NCBI GenBank assembly: GCA_041497995.1
Contig: JBGQHM010000066.1
Coordinates: forward strand, 1 to 23,327
Length of the DNA: 23,327 nucleotides
Reading direction: 5' to 3'
Source of the DNA: DATKMS01 sp041497995
GTDB lineage: Bacteria; Desulfobacterota; Binatia; HRBIN30
A program made the translations under genes and the position numbers. The notes beneath the pieces are model-generated. The model was not told the origin of the DNA, ran no database searches, and worked only from the letters and a program-made list of their open reading frames with translations. Of this stretch, positions 9,264-16,716 are shown piece by piece; within the stretch, counting starts at the first letter, position 1; each line of letters starts with the position of its first letter.

Positions 9264-9542
9264 TCATCTACTGCCGCGCTGCGTCGAGCTAGGGCCGGAC
9301 ATGGTCGCGGACGATCTCGCCAAGTCTTCGATTTGACCCCGGGTGTGATTCGGGTCCGGGGCATGCATAGTACCCGAGGGGGCCGCGCGGTGATTCCTGG
9401 CTCTGTGTCCGGCGAAGAGCAGTGCTCCCGCTCCTACGGCACCCACAACCGCAGGAAGGATGGGCGCGCCGAGAACCACGGTGGAGGTCAGTACCGCCAG
9501 CAGCATGTTGACCAGGAGAAGCTGGATGTAGACGCTAGGCAT
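9264..9542 (-). CDS. Small membrane protein downstream of amtB (hypothetical)
   Basis: 92 residues beginning MPSVYIQLLLVNMLLAVLTS. Residues about 4-45 are strongly hydrophobic and Gly/Ala/Val-rich, enough for one long or two short membrane helices. The rest (from about GHRARNHRAAP) is basic and polar and may not be ordered. Support for translation is a very good ribosome site, AGGAAGGAGG, ending about 6 nt before the ATG at 9542. It follows the amtB stop by 48 bp on the same strand, so it is the likely last gene of the glnK-amtB operon. I do not recognise a family. A role beside the transporter is inference from position only. The C-terminal half could be spurious read-through of non-coding DNA. 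Confidence 0.55.
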   Translation of the reverse strand: MPSVYIQLLLVNMLLAVLTSTVVLGAPILPAVVGAVGAGALLFAGHRARNHRAAPSGTMHAPDPNHTRGQIEDLARSSATMSGPSSTQRGSR

Positions 9543-9590
9543 AACGTTCCTCCTTCCTGGGGCCCTTCGAGCGCGCCCGTGCGAATCCTT

Positions 9591-11282
9591 CTATGACTCA
9601 GCTGGCAACGCGTCCTCGGGGTAAGCCGGCAACCCGAACTCGGGAACGTCGAGCCCCTCGCGCTCGATCTCGGGCGCCACGCGCATCGTCTTGATCGCAT
9701 TGACGACGCTGAAGACGCCATACGTCAGGCCGAAGGCGTAGACGGCGCACAGTGTCGCCCCCATGAGTTGGCAGAGAAACTGACTGGTGTCGCCATACAG
9801 CAGCCCTGTGACGCCTTGCCCCGCTTGCCCCAGGTACGTCGCCGCGCCAACGCCGTTCCACCCGGCACCGTAGGCGCCATCGGCGAAAATGCCGACGGAC
9901 ACGGCGCCAAACCAGCCGCAATACCCGTGGACCGAGATTGCACCGCAGGGGTCATCGACCTTCAGAACGCGCTCATTGAAGAGCACGCCCAGGCAAACGA
10001 TGATTCCCGCGATGACGCCAATGATGATGGCGGAATTCGCGGTGACGAAGGCACAGGGCGCGGTGATCGCGACGAGTCCGGCGAGCATGCCGTTGCACGC
10101 CATCGTAACGTCCGGCTTTCCGAACATGTAGTACCAAACGATCATCGCGGTGGCCGAGCCGGAGACGGCAGCCAGGTTGGTGTTTACTGCGATCACAGAG
10201 ATCCGCAGGTCAGTTGCCGCGAGGGTCGAACCAGGATTGAAGCCCATCCACCCGAAGAGCAGGATGAAGGTTCCAGTCACGACGAATGGGATGTTGTGTG
10301 CCGGGAAGGCGCGGGGTTTCCCGTCCGCGCCGTACTTGCCAATGCGTGGACCGAGAACCGCCGCCAGGGCCATTGCACAGAAGCCGCCCACGGCATGGAC
10401 GACGGTCGAGCCGGCGAAGTCGACGTACCCGTGGCCCATGTTCATCGTCGCGCCGAGCTGCGACATCCAGCCGCCACCCCAGACCCAGCACCCGAAGATC
10501 GGATAGAGAATCGCGCCGACGAACAGCTCGCAGAGGATGAAGGCGCTGAACGTGATCCGCTCGCAAATGGCGCCGACGATGATGTAGCCCGCCGTCTCCA
10601 TGAAGACGACTTCGAAGAGCATCAACGTGTTCGAGCTGGCGTCGTACGCGGGACCGCTCAGGAAGAAACCTTTGCCACCGAGGAATCCCCACTGACCGCT
10701 GCCGATGAGGTACTCGTTGAGGGTGGGCGTGCCTCCGATGGCAGCGGGCGCGGCATTGATAGCGACGCCGCCCCATTGAAACGCGAACCCAACGGCGTAG
10801 TAGGCAAGGAACGCGAAGACATAGGCCGCGAAGTTCAGCATCATCAGATGCCCCGCGTTCTTCTTGCGCACCAGGCCGCAGGTGAGGAGCGCGAACCCCG
10901 CTTGCATGAAGAGCACCAGGTAGCCGGTGTTCAAGGTCCAGGAAGTGTTCGTCGCGATGCGTACGTGCCCGACGGCGTCGGCCAACTTCACCGCCAGCGG
11001 TTCCTTGGCGGCCATCGCTTGGTACTCGCTATAGTCGGTCGCCTTCTGGGCGTAGTCCGGTGCCGACTTGTCAGTCGGCTCCGTCACGACAAACGCATTG
11101 CCACCCGCGTCCACAGCACTGGTGCGGTCTCCGGTCGCGATACCCGCCGGATCAGGCTTGACCTCTCCATCTGCCAACGACCCTCGTGGGAATCCAGCGA
11201 TCAAGCCGGTAGAAAGAACCAGCATGGCGGTGCGCAGGACCCATCCGCGGCAGCAGCGTGTCACGACGGAGTACCTCATCAT
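9591..11282 (-). CDS. amtB: Ammonium transporter, Amt/MEP/Rh family
   Basis: 563 residues. It imports ammonium across the inner membrane and is blocked by GlnK when nitrogen is plentiful. A signal peptide is visible (hydrophobic 15-31, likely cut near SLA-DG at 37-38), followed by a roughly 75-residue polar periplasmic extension and then 11 membrane segments from about residue 115. Family markers include Asp288 and His296 in YVDFAGSTVVHAVGG (E. coli Asp160 and His168), His452 in ISVHGYCGWFG (His318) and FEVVFMETAGYIIVGA. The start at 11282 was chosen because AAGGAGG sits 5 nt upstream; the longer frame to 11363 has no such site. Gene order glnK-amtB with an 84-bp gap is the classical arrangement. 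The long N-terminal extension between signal peptide and first pore helix is larger than in E. coli AmtB. Confidence 0.95.
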   Translation of the reverse strand: MMRYSVVTRCCRGWVLRTAMLVLSTGLIAGFPRGSLADGEVKPDPAGIATGDRTSAVDAGGNAFVVTEPTDKSAPDYAQKATDYSEYQAMAAKEPLAVKLADAVGHVRIATNTSWTLNTGYLVLFMQAGFALLTCGLVRKKNAGHLMMLNFAAYVFAFLAYYAVGFAFQWGGVAINAAPAAIGGTPTLNEYLIGSGQWGFLGGKGFFLSGPAYDASSNTLMLFEVVFMETAGYIIVGAICERITFSAFILCELFVGAILYPIFGCWVWGGGWMSQLGATMNMGHGYVDFAGSTVVHAVGGFCAMALAAVLGPRIGKYGADGKPRAFPAHNIPFVVTGTFILLFGWMGFNPGSTLAATDLRISVIAVNTNLAAVSGSATAMIVWYYMFGKPDVTMACNGMLAGLVAITAPCAFVTANSAIIIGVIAGIIVCLGVLFNERVLKVDDPCGAISVHGYCGWFGAVSVGIFADGAYGAGWNGVGAATYLGQAGQGVTGLLYGDTSQFLCQLMGATLCAVYAFGLTYGVFSVVNAIKTMRVAPEIEREGLDVPEFGLPAYPEDALPAES

Positions 11283-11366
11283 CTCTTCCTCCTTCACTCT
11301 CGTAGTCTCGAAGGCCCGTGAGCCAGTGCCACACCGAGCTCCGGTGTCTGTATTCCCTGGCATCGA

Positions 11367-11705
11367 CTAGATGGCATCCGCGCCGTGTTCACCGGTGCGG
11401 ATGCGGATGACGTCGTCCAGCGACGTCACAAAGATCTTGCCGTCTCCGATGGTCCCGGTGCGCGCACCGGCGACGATGGCCTGTACGATGCCGGCGACCT
11501 GATCCTCCCGAGCCACAACCGTCAGTTGCAGCTTCGGCAGCAAGTCAACGACGTACTCGGCGCCGCGGTACCGTTCCGTGTGCCCCTTCTGTCGACCGAA
11601 GCCGCGAACCTCGACCACCGTGAGGCCGTGCACGCCAGCACTCGCCAGCTGTTCCTTCACGGGGTCAAGTTGATGTGGCTTGATGATCGCCTCGATGCGC
11701 TTCAT
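11367..11705 (-). CDS. glnK: PII nitrogen regulatory protein
   Basis: 112 residues, the standard PII length. PII trimers sense 2-oxoglutarate, ATP/ADP and glutamine status and dock on AmtB. The T-loop (about 37-55, GRQKGHTERYRGAEYVV) carries Tyr51, the uridylylation site, and the B-loop TGTIGDGKIFV is intact near residues 83-93. The start is the ATG at 11705 (MKRIEAIIKP), which matches the family start exactly; three extra in-frame codons upstream are ignored. This ATG overlaps the stop of a 27-codon ORF by ATGA, and no good ribosome site of its own is seen, so translation is probably coupled to that ORF. It is directly followed by amtB, so glnK rather than glnB is the natural name. Confidence 0.95.
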   Translation of the reverse strand: MKRIEAIIKPHQLDPVKEQLASAGVHGLTVVEVRGFGRQKGHTERYRGAEYVVDLLPKLQLTVVAREDQVAGIVQAIVAGARTGTIGDGKIFVTSLDDVIRIRTGEHGADAI

Positions 11706-11785
11706 CGAGAACACTCGTCGCGCGCCGCGACCCCGCGCGCATCCGACGAGCCCGCGACGGCGCTGTGCTGACCCAGTTCCGGCAT
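11702..11785 (-). CDS. 27-residue leader ORF translationally coupled to glnK
   Basis: A short frame starting MPELGQHSAVAG and ending DECSR is preceded by AGAGGAGAA, about 6 nt before its ATG at 11785. Its TGA (11704-11702) overlaps the glnK ATG (11705-11703) as ATGA. It lies about 15 nt inside the transcript predicted from the sigma-54-type promoter at 11814-11828. The peptide is hydrophilic, without membrane segment or known motif. It may simply load ribosomes for glnK, or be a leader peptide; neither is shown. No family is recognised. Confidence 0.5.
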   Translation of the reverse strand: MPELGQHSAVAGSSDARGVAARDECSR

Positions 11786-11813
11786 TTGCTTTTCTCCTCT
11801 GCCGATCGCGGGA

Positions 11814-11828
11814 GCAGCGCTCGTGCCA
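11814..11828 (-). promoter_or_regulatory. Sigma-54 (-24/-12) promoter for the glnK-amtB operon
   Basis: On the minus strand TGGCAC-GAGCG-CTGC matches the sigma-54 consensus TGGCAC-N5-TTGC at all but one base. The GG and GC are separated by exactly 10 bp, as required. The expected transcription start is about 11802, upstream of the leader ORF at 11785. Control by an NtrC-type activator is inferred from this and from general knowledge of glnK-amtB regulation. Confidence 0.65.
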
Positions 11829-12372
11829 CTTCTCACAGTTCTGATAGTGCGCTGCAGGAGCGACTGAATGCGCTCAGCGGGGCGCTCATCTTGCGGGCAG
11901 TTCCTAAAATATGAGCACGCACCCTTCAGGAACCAGAAAGCGCTGTACTTCTGGATGCCTGAGCCAAATTTTTTCTTGCCGCATGCCCTTGAGCTAGGCA
12001 GGTCGTCGAAACCTTGCGCGTATGTTACCCACCCGAAAGTTGCAGTCCATCCTGCCGCATGTCGCGAACCGATCTGGCAGCCGAAGCAGTGGCCAGACAC
12101 GATCAGTTCGGGTGGGAAGATAGGGATTGGTAAGAGCAACGAGAGTGCGTGCGATCGCGGCCGTACTATGAAGAAAGGGTAGGGACGCGCAGATCACGCT
12201 GAGCCGTTGGCCAACCACGACTCTTTAAACGATCTGTCGAGGAAAACGGGCACCGCGGATCGGTACCGTCGACACCTGCCCATGAGCACATGCACGAAGT
12301 GGTTGTTTTCGTTGAACATGGGGAAATGTGCTCAAGGGCGCTTCAAGCCGGCGTCTTCGCCGGTCGGGTCTC
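11829..12372. other. Gene-poor region upstream of glnK, with hairpins
   Basis: No convincing gene is seen in these 544 bp, which are less GC-rich than the surroundings. The expected place for activator sites of the sigma-54 promoter is here, but no clear NtrC consensus pair was found by eye. Two inverted repeats are visible: GAGCACAT (12284-12291) with ATGTGCTC (12326-12333), and CCGGCG-TCTT-CGCCGG (12348-12363). The second lies just past the 3' end of the minus-strand LuxR-type gene and may help end its transcript, though it lacks a T-run. Confidence 0.45.
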
Positions 12373-13008
12373 TCAGGTCGAACGCTCCTTTAGGCTGATA
12401 ATGCCGGCTCTAGCGGCATAGAGCGTGAGCTGCACACGGTCGCGGATCCGGAGCTTTCGGAAGATGGCATTCAAATGCGTCTTGACTGTCTGTTCGCTGA
12501 TCGACAGTTTCTCCGCAACCTCAGCATTGCGCAGACCGAGCGCGACGTATCGAACGACTTGCTCCTCGCGAGGCGAGAGCTCATCGACCAGGGGATTGCG
12601 CAATCGGGTCGCCAGCTGACTCTGGATGAACCCCGGCATCCACACGTTGCCTTCCGCAACCGAGCGGATTGCGTCCATGAGCGTTTCCACCGCGCATTGC
12701 TTCAACACCACCGCGTGAGCGCCCATGCGAATCGCGGCGAGGGCGTCGGCCGGAACTTCGCTGGCGGTCAGAACAACCACTCGAACCCGTTGGACCAGCG
12801 ACTCGATGTCCGCCAGCGAGTTGCGCTCCATTTGGAGATCGAGGAGGAGTTGGTCGCAGGGCGTCCGCGCGAGGAGCGCCGGCAACTCGCCGACCCGATC
12901 GGTTTCGCCGACCACCAGCACCTCGGGCTCTTGCTTGAGCAGCGCCTTCAAGCCCTGGCGAAAGATGAGGTGGTCATCGGCAATCACGATACGGATGGGC
13001 TGCCGCAT
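12373..13008 (-). CDS. NarL/FixJ-family response regulator (LuxR-type HTH)
   Basis: 211 residues with a receiver domain (about 4-120) and a LuxR-type DNA-binding domain (about 143-205). Asp11 and Asp12 form the acidic pocket (IADDHLIFRQGL), Asp57 (LLLDLQ) is the phosphoacceptor and Thr81 (VLTAS) follows. The HTH has LSPREEQVVRYVALGLRNAE and then SISEQTVKTHLNAIFRKL. One odd point is the Lys position: VLKQCAV keeps the Lys but lacks the usual Pro. It starts 7 nt after the stop of the histidine kinase gene, which is almost certainly its partner. Targets cannot be read from the sequence. Confidence 0.93.
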   Translation of the reverse strand: MRQPIRIVIADDHLIFRQGLKALLKQEPEVLVVGETDRVGELPALLARTPCDQLLLDLQMERNSLADIESLVQRVRVVVLTASEVPADALAAIRMGAHAVVLKQCAVETLMDAIRSVAEGNVWMPGFIQSQLATRLRNPLVDELSPREEQVVRYVALGLRNAEVAEKLSISEQTVKTHLNAIFRKLRIRDRVQLTLYAARAGIISLKERST

Positions 13009-13015
13009 TTGCGTT

Positions 13016-14122
13016 TTACCCCTGGGGAACCGTAATCAGCAGATGCGCCCCGCGTCCCTCGGCCGCCACGATCTGGATGCGCCCGCCGATTTCTCTGACC
13101 CTGGACGCGATCGACCACGGCGTCGCATCGACTTGGAATCCAACTCCATCGTCCTCGATGCTGACGTGCACCTGGGACTGCTCCGTGCGGATCTCGATCT
13201 TGGCCGTTCTGGCGCGTGCGTGACGCCGAACGTTGCTAATTCCTTCGCGCGCAATCTGCAGGATGTGATCGACAAGATCAAGTGATCCGGACAAGTCGGC
13301 CCTCACCCAGAGCCGCGTCGGTGTAGTTGCGTCTCCTGTGCTTGGGTGCATCTCCAGCCCGGCGAGTGATCGCGTATACGTGCGCAAGTCTTCCGACTCG
13401 CGCTTGACGCTCGCTTGCAGGTCGGTGAGCTCAGTCAGCATCTCCGCGGCCGGGTTTGCTCGCAACTGTCTCCGACAGCCTTCGAGCCGCAGATCGATCC
13501 CCGCGAGCGCCTGCGCGAAGTTATCGTGCAAGTCGCGCGCGATTCGATGGCGTTGCTCGGTCACCTCGAGTTGGCGCATCTCTTCCTGCAGCTCGAGGCG
13601 TTGCTGACCAAGAGACCCAACCAGGTAGCCGGTGATGGCCAGGTAAACCGGGCGCATGATGTAGACTTCCGCGCCGCTGCGCGCCGAGATCACTATGAGG
13701 CATACGTAAAGCCCGGCACTCGCCGCGGTCAGCCACATCGCTTGGCGCAGACCCGCGCGCAGTCCGGCCGCAACCACCGCAAACGCGAAGAAGAGGTAGG
13801 CAGGGCTCGTCGCGCCCTCAGTGAACGTTCCGATCACCGCGCCGAACAGCACATCGACCCACATCGTCTGGGCCGCGATGCGCTCCGGCGACAGCGACTC
13901 GCGCCACAGCGACACATACACGAGCACACTATATCCGAGATGCAACCCCATGACCGCGAGCAAGCGGAAATCCATCACGAACGGACCGCTAACCAGCGGG
14001 ATCCACCGCGCCAGCAGCGGCTCTGCAGGATCAACGTACATCGCCACGATCGCTGCCAGGGAAAGAACGAGCCGGCAACGAGCGATGTTTTGTTCCATTT
14101 GCTGCACACCAGTCGCGGTCAT
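13016..14122 (-). CDS. Membrane histidine kinase, NarX/HisKA_3 type
   Basis: 368 residues. The N-terminal half (about 15-172) holds five or six hydrophobic segments and no obvious periplasmic sensor domain, so signals are probably sensed within or at the membrane. A coiled-coil-like stretch (QQRLELQEEMRQLEVTEQR) leads into the dimerisation and phosphotransfer domain with His199 in RHRIARDLHDNFAQALAGI. The ATPase domain has the N-box AREGISNVRRHARA and G-box DDGVGF. This layout is that of the NarX/DesK group, whose partners are LuxR-type regulators, and such a regulator follows after 7 nt. AAGGAT upstream of the ATG at 14122 is a fair ribosome site. The signal is unknown. Confidence 0.92.
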   Translation of the reverse strand: MTATGVQQMEQNIARCRLVLSLAAIVAMYVDPAEPLLARWIPLVSGPFVMDFRLLAVMGLHLGYSVLVYVSLWRESLSPERIAAQTMWVDVLFGAVIGTFTEGATSPAYLFFAFAVVAAGLRAGLRQAMWLTAASAGLYVCLIVISARSGAEVYIMRPVYLAITGYLVGSLGQQRLELQEEMRQLEVTEQRHRIARDLHDNFAQALAGIDLRLEGCRRQLRANPAAEMLTELTDLQASVKRESEDLRTYTRSLAGLEMHPSTGDATTPTRLWVRADLSGSLDLVDHILQIAREGISNVRRHARARTAKIEIRTEQSQVHVSIEDDGVGFQVDATPWSIASRVREIGGRIQIVAAEGRGAHLLITVPQG

Positions 14123-14243
14123 GCGCGGTTATCCTTCATGCCCCGGACTGTAATGAAGGCACGACCGGCTTTCCAGAGCGTAGCGCAAGCGACTCCCCGC
14201 CTAAGGCCTCGTACTCCGAGGCTCCGTTTCCGGACGCGTCGCA

Positions 14244-14513
14244 GCTCGCTAAGAAGTTCCGCGCCGAGGGTGACGAGGAAGCGCAAGATCCGCGCTTTTC
14301 CGGCAAGTGGGCGCGCTGGATGCGCACGTCGGCGACCTCGATGCCGTAGTCGCGTGCCGTGGCATCGCTTCCCTTGGTCACCTCGGCCATCACCTCGGTG
14401 CGCTTTCTCGTTCATGATCTCGCGCAGCGTGTGGCGCCCGAGGTTCTCGCGTACGATCGAATGGATCACGTCGTCGAGGCGCGACTGCGCGCCGGCTTCG
14501 TTGCGCACGGTGG
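14244..14513 (-). pseudogene. Scrambled hflC fragment (partial duplicate with internal inversion)
   Basis: 14296-14513 matches the intact hflC (15844-16716) at about 95% by eye over its codons about 104-174 (from RNEAGAQSRLDD to DLPEK), in the same orientation. An extra T in the run near 14408 shifts the frame. Immediately to the left, 14244-14294 matches hflC codons about 190-206 (LAKKFRAEGDEEA), but on the opposite strand and with a 2-nt deletion, so this part is inverted relative to the rest. Codons 175-189 are missing. The fragment cannot encode a functional protein. Its right end abuts a dispersed repeat at 14514. Confidence 0.88.
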
Positions 14514-14674
14514 GACAGAAAAGAATTCACCACAGAGACGCGGAGACACAGAGAAGAAAGGCTTCCAACTCCGCAGGGCGTCAGACCAGATTTCATTTTG
14601 AACGAACTCACAAAATCACTGCCCGGACCAAGAGCTTGGTCTGCTCTGTGCCTCCGTGGTGAGTTCCTTTTGTC
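14514..14674. repeat. Dispersed extragenic repeat, copy A, with terminal inverted repeats
   Basis: The left end (14514-14553: GACAGAAAAGAATTCACCAC followed by AGAGACGCGGAGACACAGAG) is the imperfect complement of the right end (14644-14674: CTCTGTGCCTCCGTGGTGAG then TTCCTTTTGTC). This gives a 161-bp MITE-like unit without an open frame. A GACCAAG-AG-CTTGGTC hairpin lies inside it near 14627-14642. The left 84 bp (14514-14597, ending in GTCAGACCAGATTTCATT) recurs in inverted orientation at 21942-22024. The CACAGAGACnCnGAGACACAGAG core is a common extragenic repeat class in environmental bacteria. Confidence 0.75.
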
Positions 14675-14753
14675 TCAACAAGGTTAACCAGTGCTGCGAT
14701 GGTGTTGCCTCTACACTCGCGAACAACCCCGAGCGCGCACTGGTTCAGCATGC

Positions 14754-14783
14754 TTGAGTTGTCGGAATCGAATGACGTAATAT
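14754..14783 (+). promoter_or_regulatory. Sigma-70-like promoter giving a near-leaderless SGNH hydrolase mRNA
   Basis: TTGAGT (14754-14759), an 18-bp spacer and TAATAT (14778-14783) precede the GTG at 14791 by only 7 bp. A normal start site would fall at or next to the GTG. No ribosome-binding site is seen, which agrees with a leaderless transcript. Confidence 0.45.
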
Positions 14784-14790
14784 CATCGGC

Positions 14791-15633
14791 GTGCCTCGGA
14801 CGATTCTCTTCTTCGGCGATAGCAATACACGCGGGGCGGGTGTCGGAGTACCCGCCCGCTTTGCCACCTTACTCGAAGGCAGTGTGGCAGGGCTGACCAA
14901 CCCACCGTGGCAATTCGCCCTCGCCCATTCGGAGAGTGACCTTGGTATCTACCCGGGACGACTCGATGCCGCGTTGGCCAAGCATTTGCCCAGTATTGTC
15001 GTCCTCCAGTGTCCTAGCGGCCCGGCTACCTTCTGGATCAACTACCCGCCGTGGGTGCGCAGACTCAACGCCCTCCCGAACGCGAGTTTCCGATGGATCC
15101 TTGAGCGATACATTCGCGCTGCCGTCGAACGTCGCCCCGAAGGCCACCGCACCCGCCGCGTCGCGCTGTACGAAAGCCTCTATTTGGATGCGGCCTACCG
15201 TTGGAATATTTCACAATGGTTTCCCGCTCGACAAATCCGGCGCTGGTGTACGACGCGATATGGCACCACCCGCAAAACTACCCCGGAACGCTACGTGGAA
15301 CTCATCGGCCGATTGCGCGACCAGATCCGTCTCAGCCAATCCCAGGCAAAGATCCTCTTTCTCGGCCTCCTACCCCAGAGCGAGGACTACTACCCCGCGT
15401 ACCCACAGCGGGCCGCCGAATGGAGCGCCAAGCTCGCAGCGGCACTCGATCGACCTGACGAGGGTGTGCTCTACCTCGAATTGCACAGCTACCTCTTGCG
15501 CGATGGAGGACGGGACGTGCTCCTGAGCGATGGAAGGCACCTGACGGCGGGGGCACATCGGCGAATCGCCGAAGCGGTCACGCCAGTGCTCCAGCGACTC
15601 ATGAGCGACATCGACAACTCTCCGTCCGTCTGA
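14791..15633 (+). CDS. SGNH/GDSL-type hydrolase
   Basis: 280 residues. The N-terminal block TILFFGDSNTRG puts the nucleophile at Ser11, and the C-terminal SDGRHLTAGAH supplies Asp247 and His250 of the catalytic triad. SGNH enzymes hydrolyse esters of lipids, acyl groups or glycans. There is no signal peptide, so it should be cytoplasmic. The protein is longer than minimal SGNH esterases because of a Trp/Arg-rich middle region (about 80-165), which I do not recognise. The start is GTG at 14791, because the conserved block begins three codons later and no upstream start is available. No partner gene is obvious: a dispersed repeat lies upstream and the convergent hflC downstream. Confidence 0.82.
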   Translation: MPRTILFFGDSNTRGAGVGVPARFATLLEGSVAGLTNPPWQFALAHSESDLGIYPGRLDAALAKHLPSIVVLQCPSGPATFWINYPPWVRRLNALPNASFRWILERYIRAAVERRPEGHRTRRVALYESLYLDAAYRWNISQWFPARQIRRWCTTRYGTTRKTTPERYVELIGRLRDQIRLSQSQAKILFLGLLPQSEDYYPAYPQRAAEWSAKLAAALDRPDEGVLYLELHSYLLRDGGRDVLLSDGRHLTAGAHRRIAEAVTPVLQRLMSDIDNSPSV

Positions 15634-15773
15634 CAGCCCCGTACGGTCGGTGAGGGACGCGGCCGCTTAGCCGCACGGCGTTTGGACGGCTCAGTGTCCC
15701 ATCAGGTCTAACTCGCCGCACTCGACGCTCCTTCAGGACTTCAACCCGTTGACGCGGCTCCGAGTATTGCAAA

Positions 15774-15796
15774 GCGAACGAAGGAGGATCGTTCGC
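15774..15796. terminator. Hairpin between convergent SGNH and hflC genes
   Basis: GCGAACGA-AGGAGGA-TCGTTCGC is a perfect 8-bp stem with a 7-nt loop, placed 140 bp after the SGNH stop and 48 bp after the hflC stop. It is flanked by AAA on its left, which reads as TTT after the stem on the minus strand, so it would best terminate hflKC. The call is based on position and structure only. Confidence 0.5.
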
Positions 15797-15843
15797 CTAC
15801 TGCGACCTGCACTTCCCTCTCCAGGACGTACCGTCTGCCGCGG

Positions 15844-16716
15844 CTATCGGTCTTTGGGTCGATCGAGTTGTTTGAGGTAGCGGAAGAACTCGCTGTTGGG
15901 CGAGAGGATCAGCGTAGTGCCGTCGGTGATCGAGTTGCGGTAGGCCTCGAGGGTGCGCACCAGTTGGTAGAACTCCGGGTCCCGCCCGTAGGCGTCGGCG
16001 AAGATCTTCACCGCTTGCGCATCGCCTTGGCCGCGGGTGATGTCGGCCTGCTTGCGCGCCTCGGCGGTGAGGATCTGTACTTCCTTGTCGGACTCCGAGC
16101 GGATCTTGCGCGCTTCTTCGTCGCCCTCGGCGCGGAACTTCTTGGCCAGTCGCTCGCGCTCAGTGCGCATCCGATTGAACACGTTGAGCTCGTTCTTCTC
16201 CGGCAAATCGGCGCGCTTGATGCGCACGTCGGCGACCTCGATGCCGTAGTCGCGTGCCTTGGCATCACTTTCCTTGGTCACCTCGGCCATCACCTCGGTG
16301 CGCTTCTCGTTCATGATCTCGCGCAACGTGTGGCGCCCGAGGTTCTCGCGCACGATCGAATAGATCACGTCGTCGAGGCGCGACTGCGCGCCAGCTTCGT
16401 TGCGTACGGTGCGATAAAATTGCAGTGGGTCGCGGATGCGCCAGCGCGAGAAGTTGTCGACCACCAGCTGCTGCTTGTCTTTGGTAAGAATTTCCTTCGG
16501 CGCGGCGTCGTATGCCAGGAGGCGCTTGTCGAAGTATAATACGTTCTGCACCAGCGGCAGCTTGAAGTAGAGGCCGGGCTCCTGCACGGTGCGCACCGGC
16601 TCGCCGAGCTGTACCACGATCGCCTGCTGCCACTGCGGCACGGTGTACACCACGAGGTTCCAGCCGACGACGAGCACCGCGCCGAGGACGATAATGGAAA
16701 TCCAGCGCCGATCCAT
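15844..16716 (-). CDS. hflC: HflC, SPFH-domain regulator of the FtsH protease
   Basis: 290 residues. HflC pairs with HflK in a large inner-membrane assembly that surrounds and restrains FtsH. Residues about 7-26 form a single N-terminal membrane anchor, followed by the SPFH/band-7 domain (about 27-190) with EPGLYFKLPLVQNV and DNFSRWRIRDPLQFYRTV, then a charged helical stretch (about 183-245, RTERERLAKKFRAEGDEEARKIRSESDKE) that forms the cage wall in known structures. The ATG overlaps the last base of the hflK stop (TAATG at 16718-16714), so the two are translationally coupled. No hfq or hflX lies nearby, unlike in E. coli. Parts of this gene are duplicated in damaged form at 14244-14513. Confidence 0.94.
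   Translation of the reverse strand: MDRRWISIIVLGAVLVVGWNLVVYTVPQWQQAIVVQLGEPVRTVQEPGLYFKLPLVQNVLYFDKRLLAYDAAPKEILTKDKQQLVVDNFSRWRIRDPLQFYRTVRNEAGAQSRLDDVIYSIVRENLGRHTLREIMNEKRTEVMAEVTKESDAKARDYGIEVADVRIKRADLPEKNELNVFNRMRTERERLAKKFRAEGDEEARKIRSESDKEVQILTAEARKQADITRGQGDAQAVKIFADAYGRDPEFYQLVRTLEAYRNSITDGTTLILSPNSEFFRYLKQLDRPKDR

Noticed and set aside
9768..11321. A 517-codon open frame on the plus strand opposite amtB
   Set aside because: It is the antisense of a clear ammonium transporter; its composition (Asp/Arg/Glu/His-rich) is typical of a mirror frame in GC-rich DNA and it has no recognisable domain.
11702..12139. A longer 145-codon frame containing the 27-codon leader ORF
   Set aside because: A stretch such as KYSAFWFLKGACSYFRNCP looks somewhat protein-like, but there is no ATG or GTG start with a ribosome site at its beginning and the sigma-54-type promoter lies inside it. 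The short form with its own ribosome site is preferred; conservation analysis of 11830-12140 would settle it.
13415..14662. A 415-codon open frame on the plus strand across the histidine kinase and the hflC fragment
   Set aside because: It crosses a verified gene, a pseudogene fragment and a dispersed repeat, so it cannot be one real gene.
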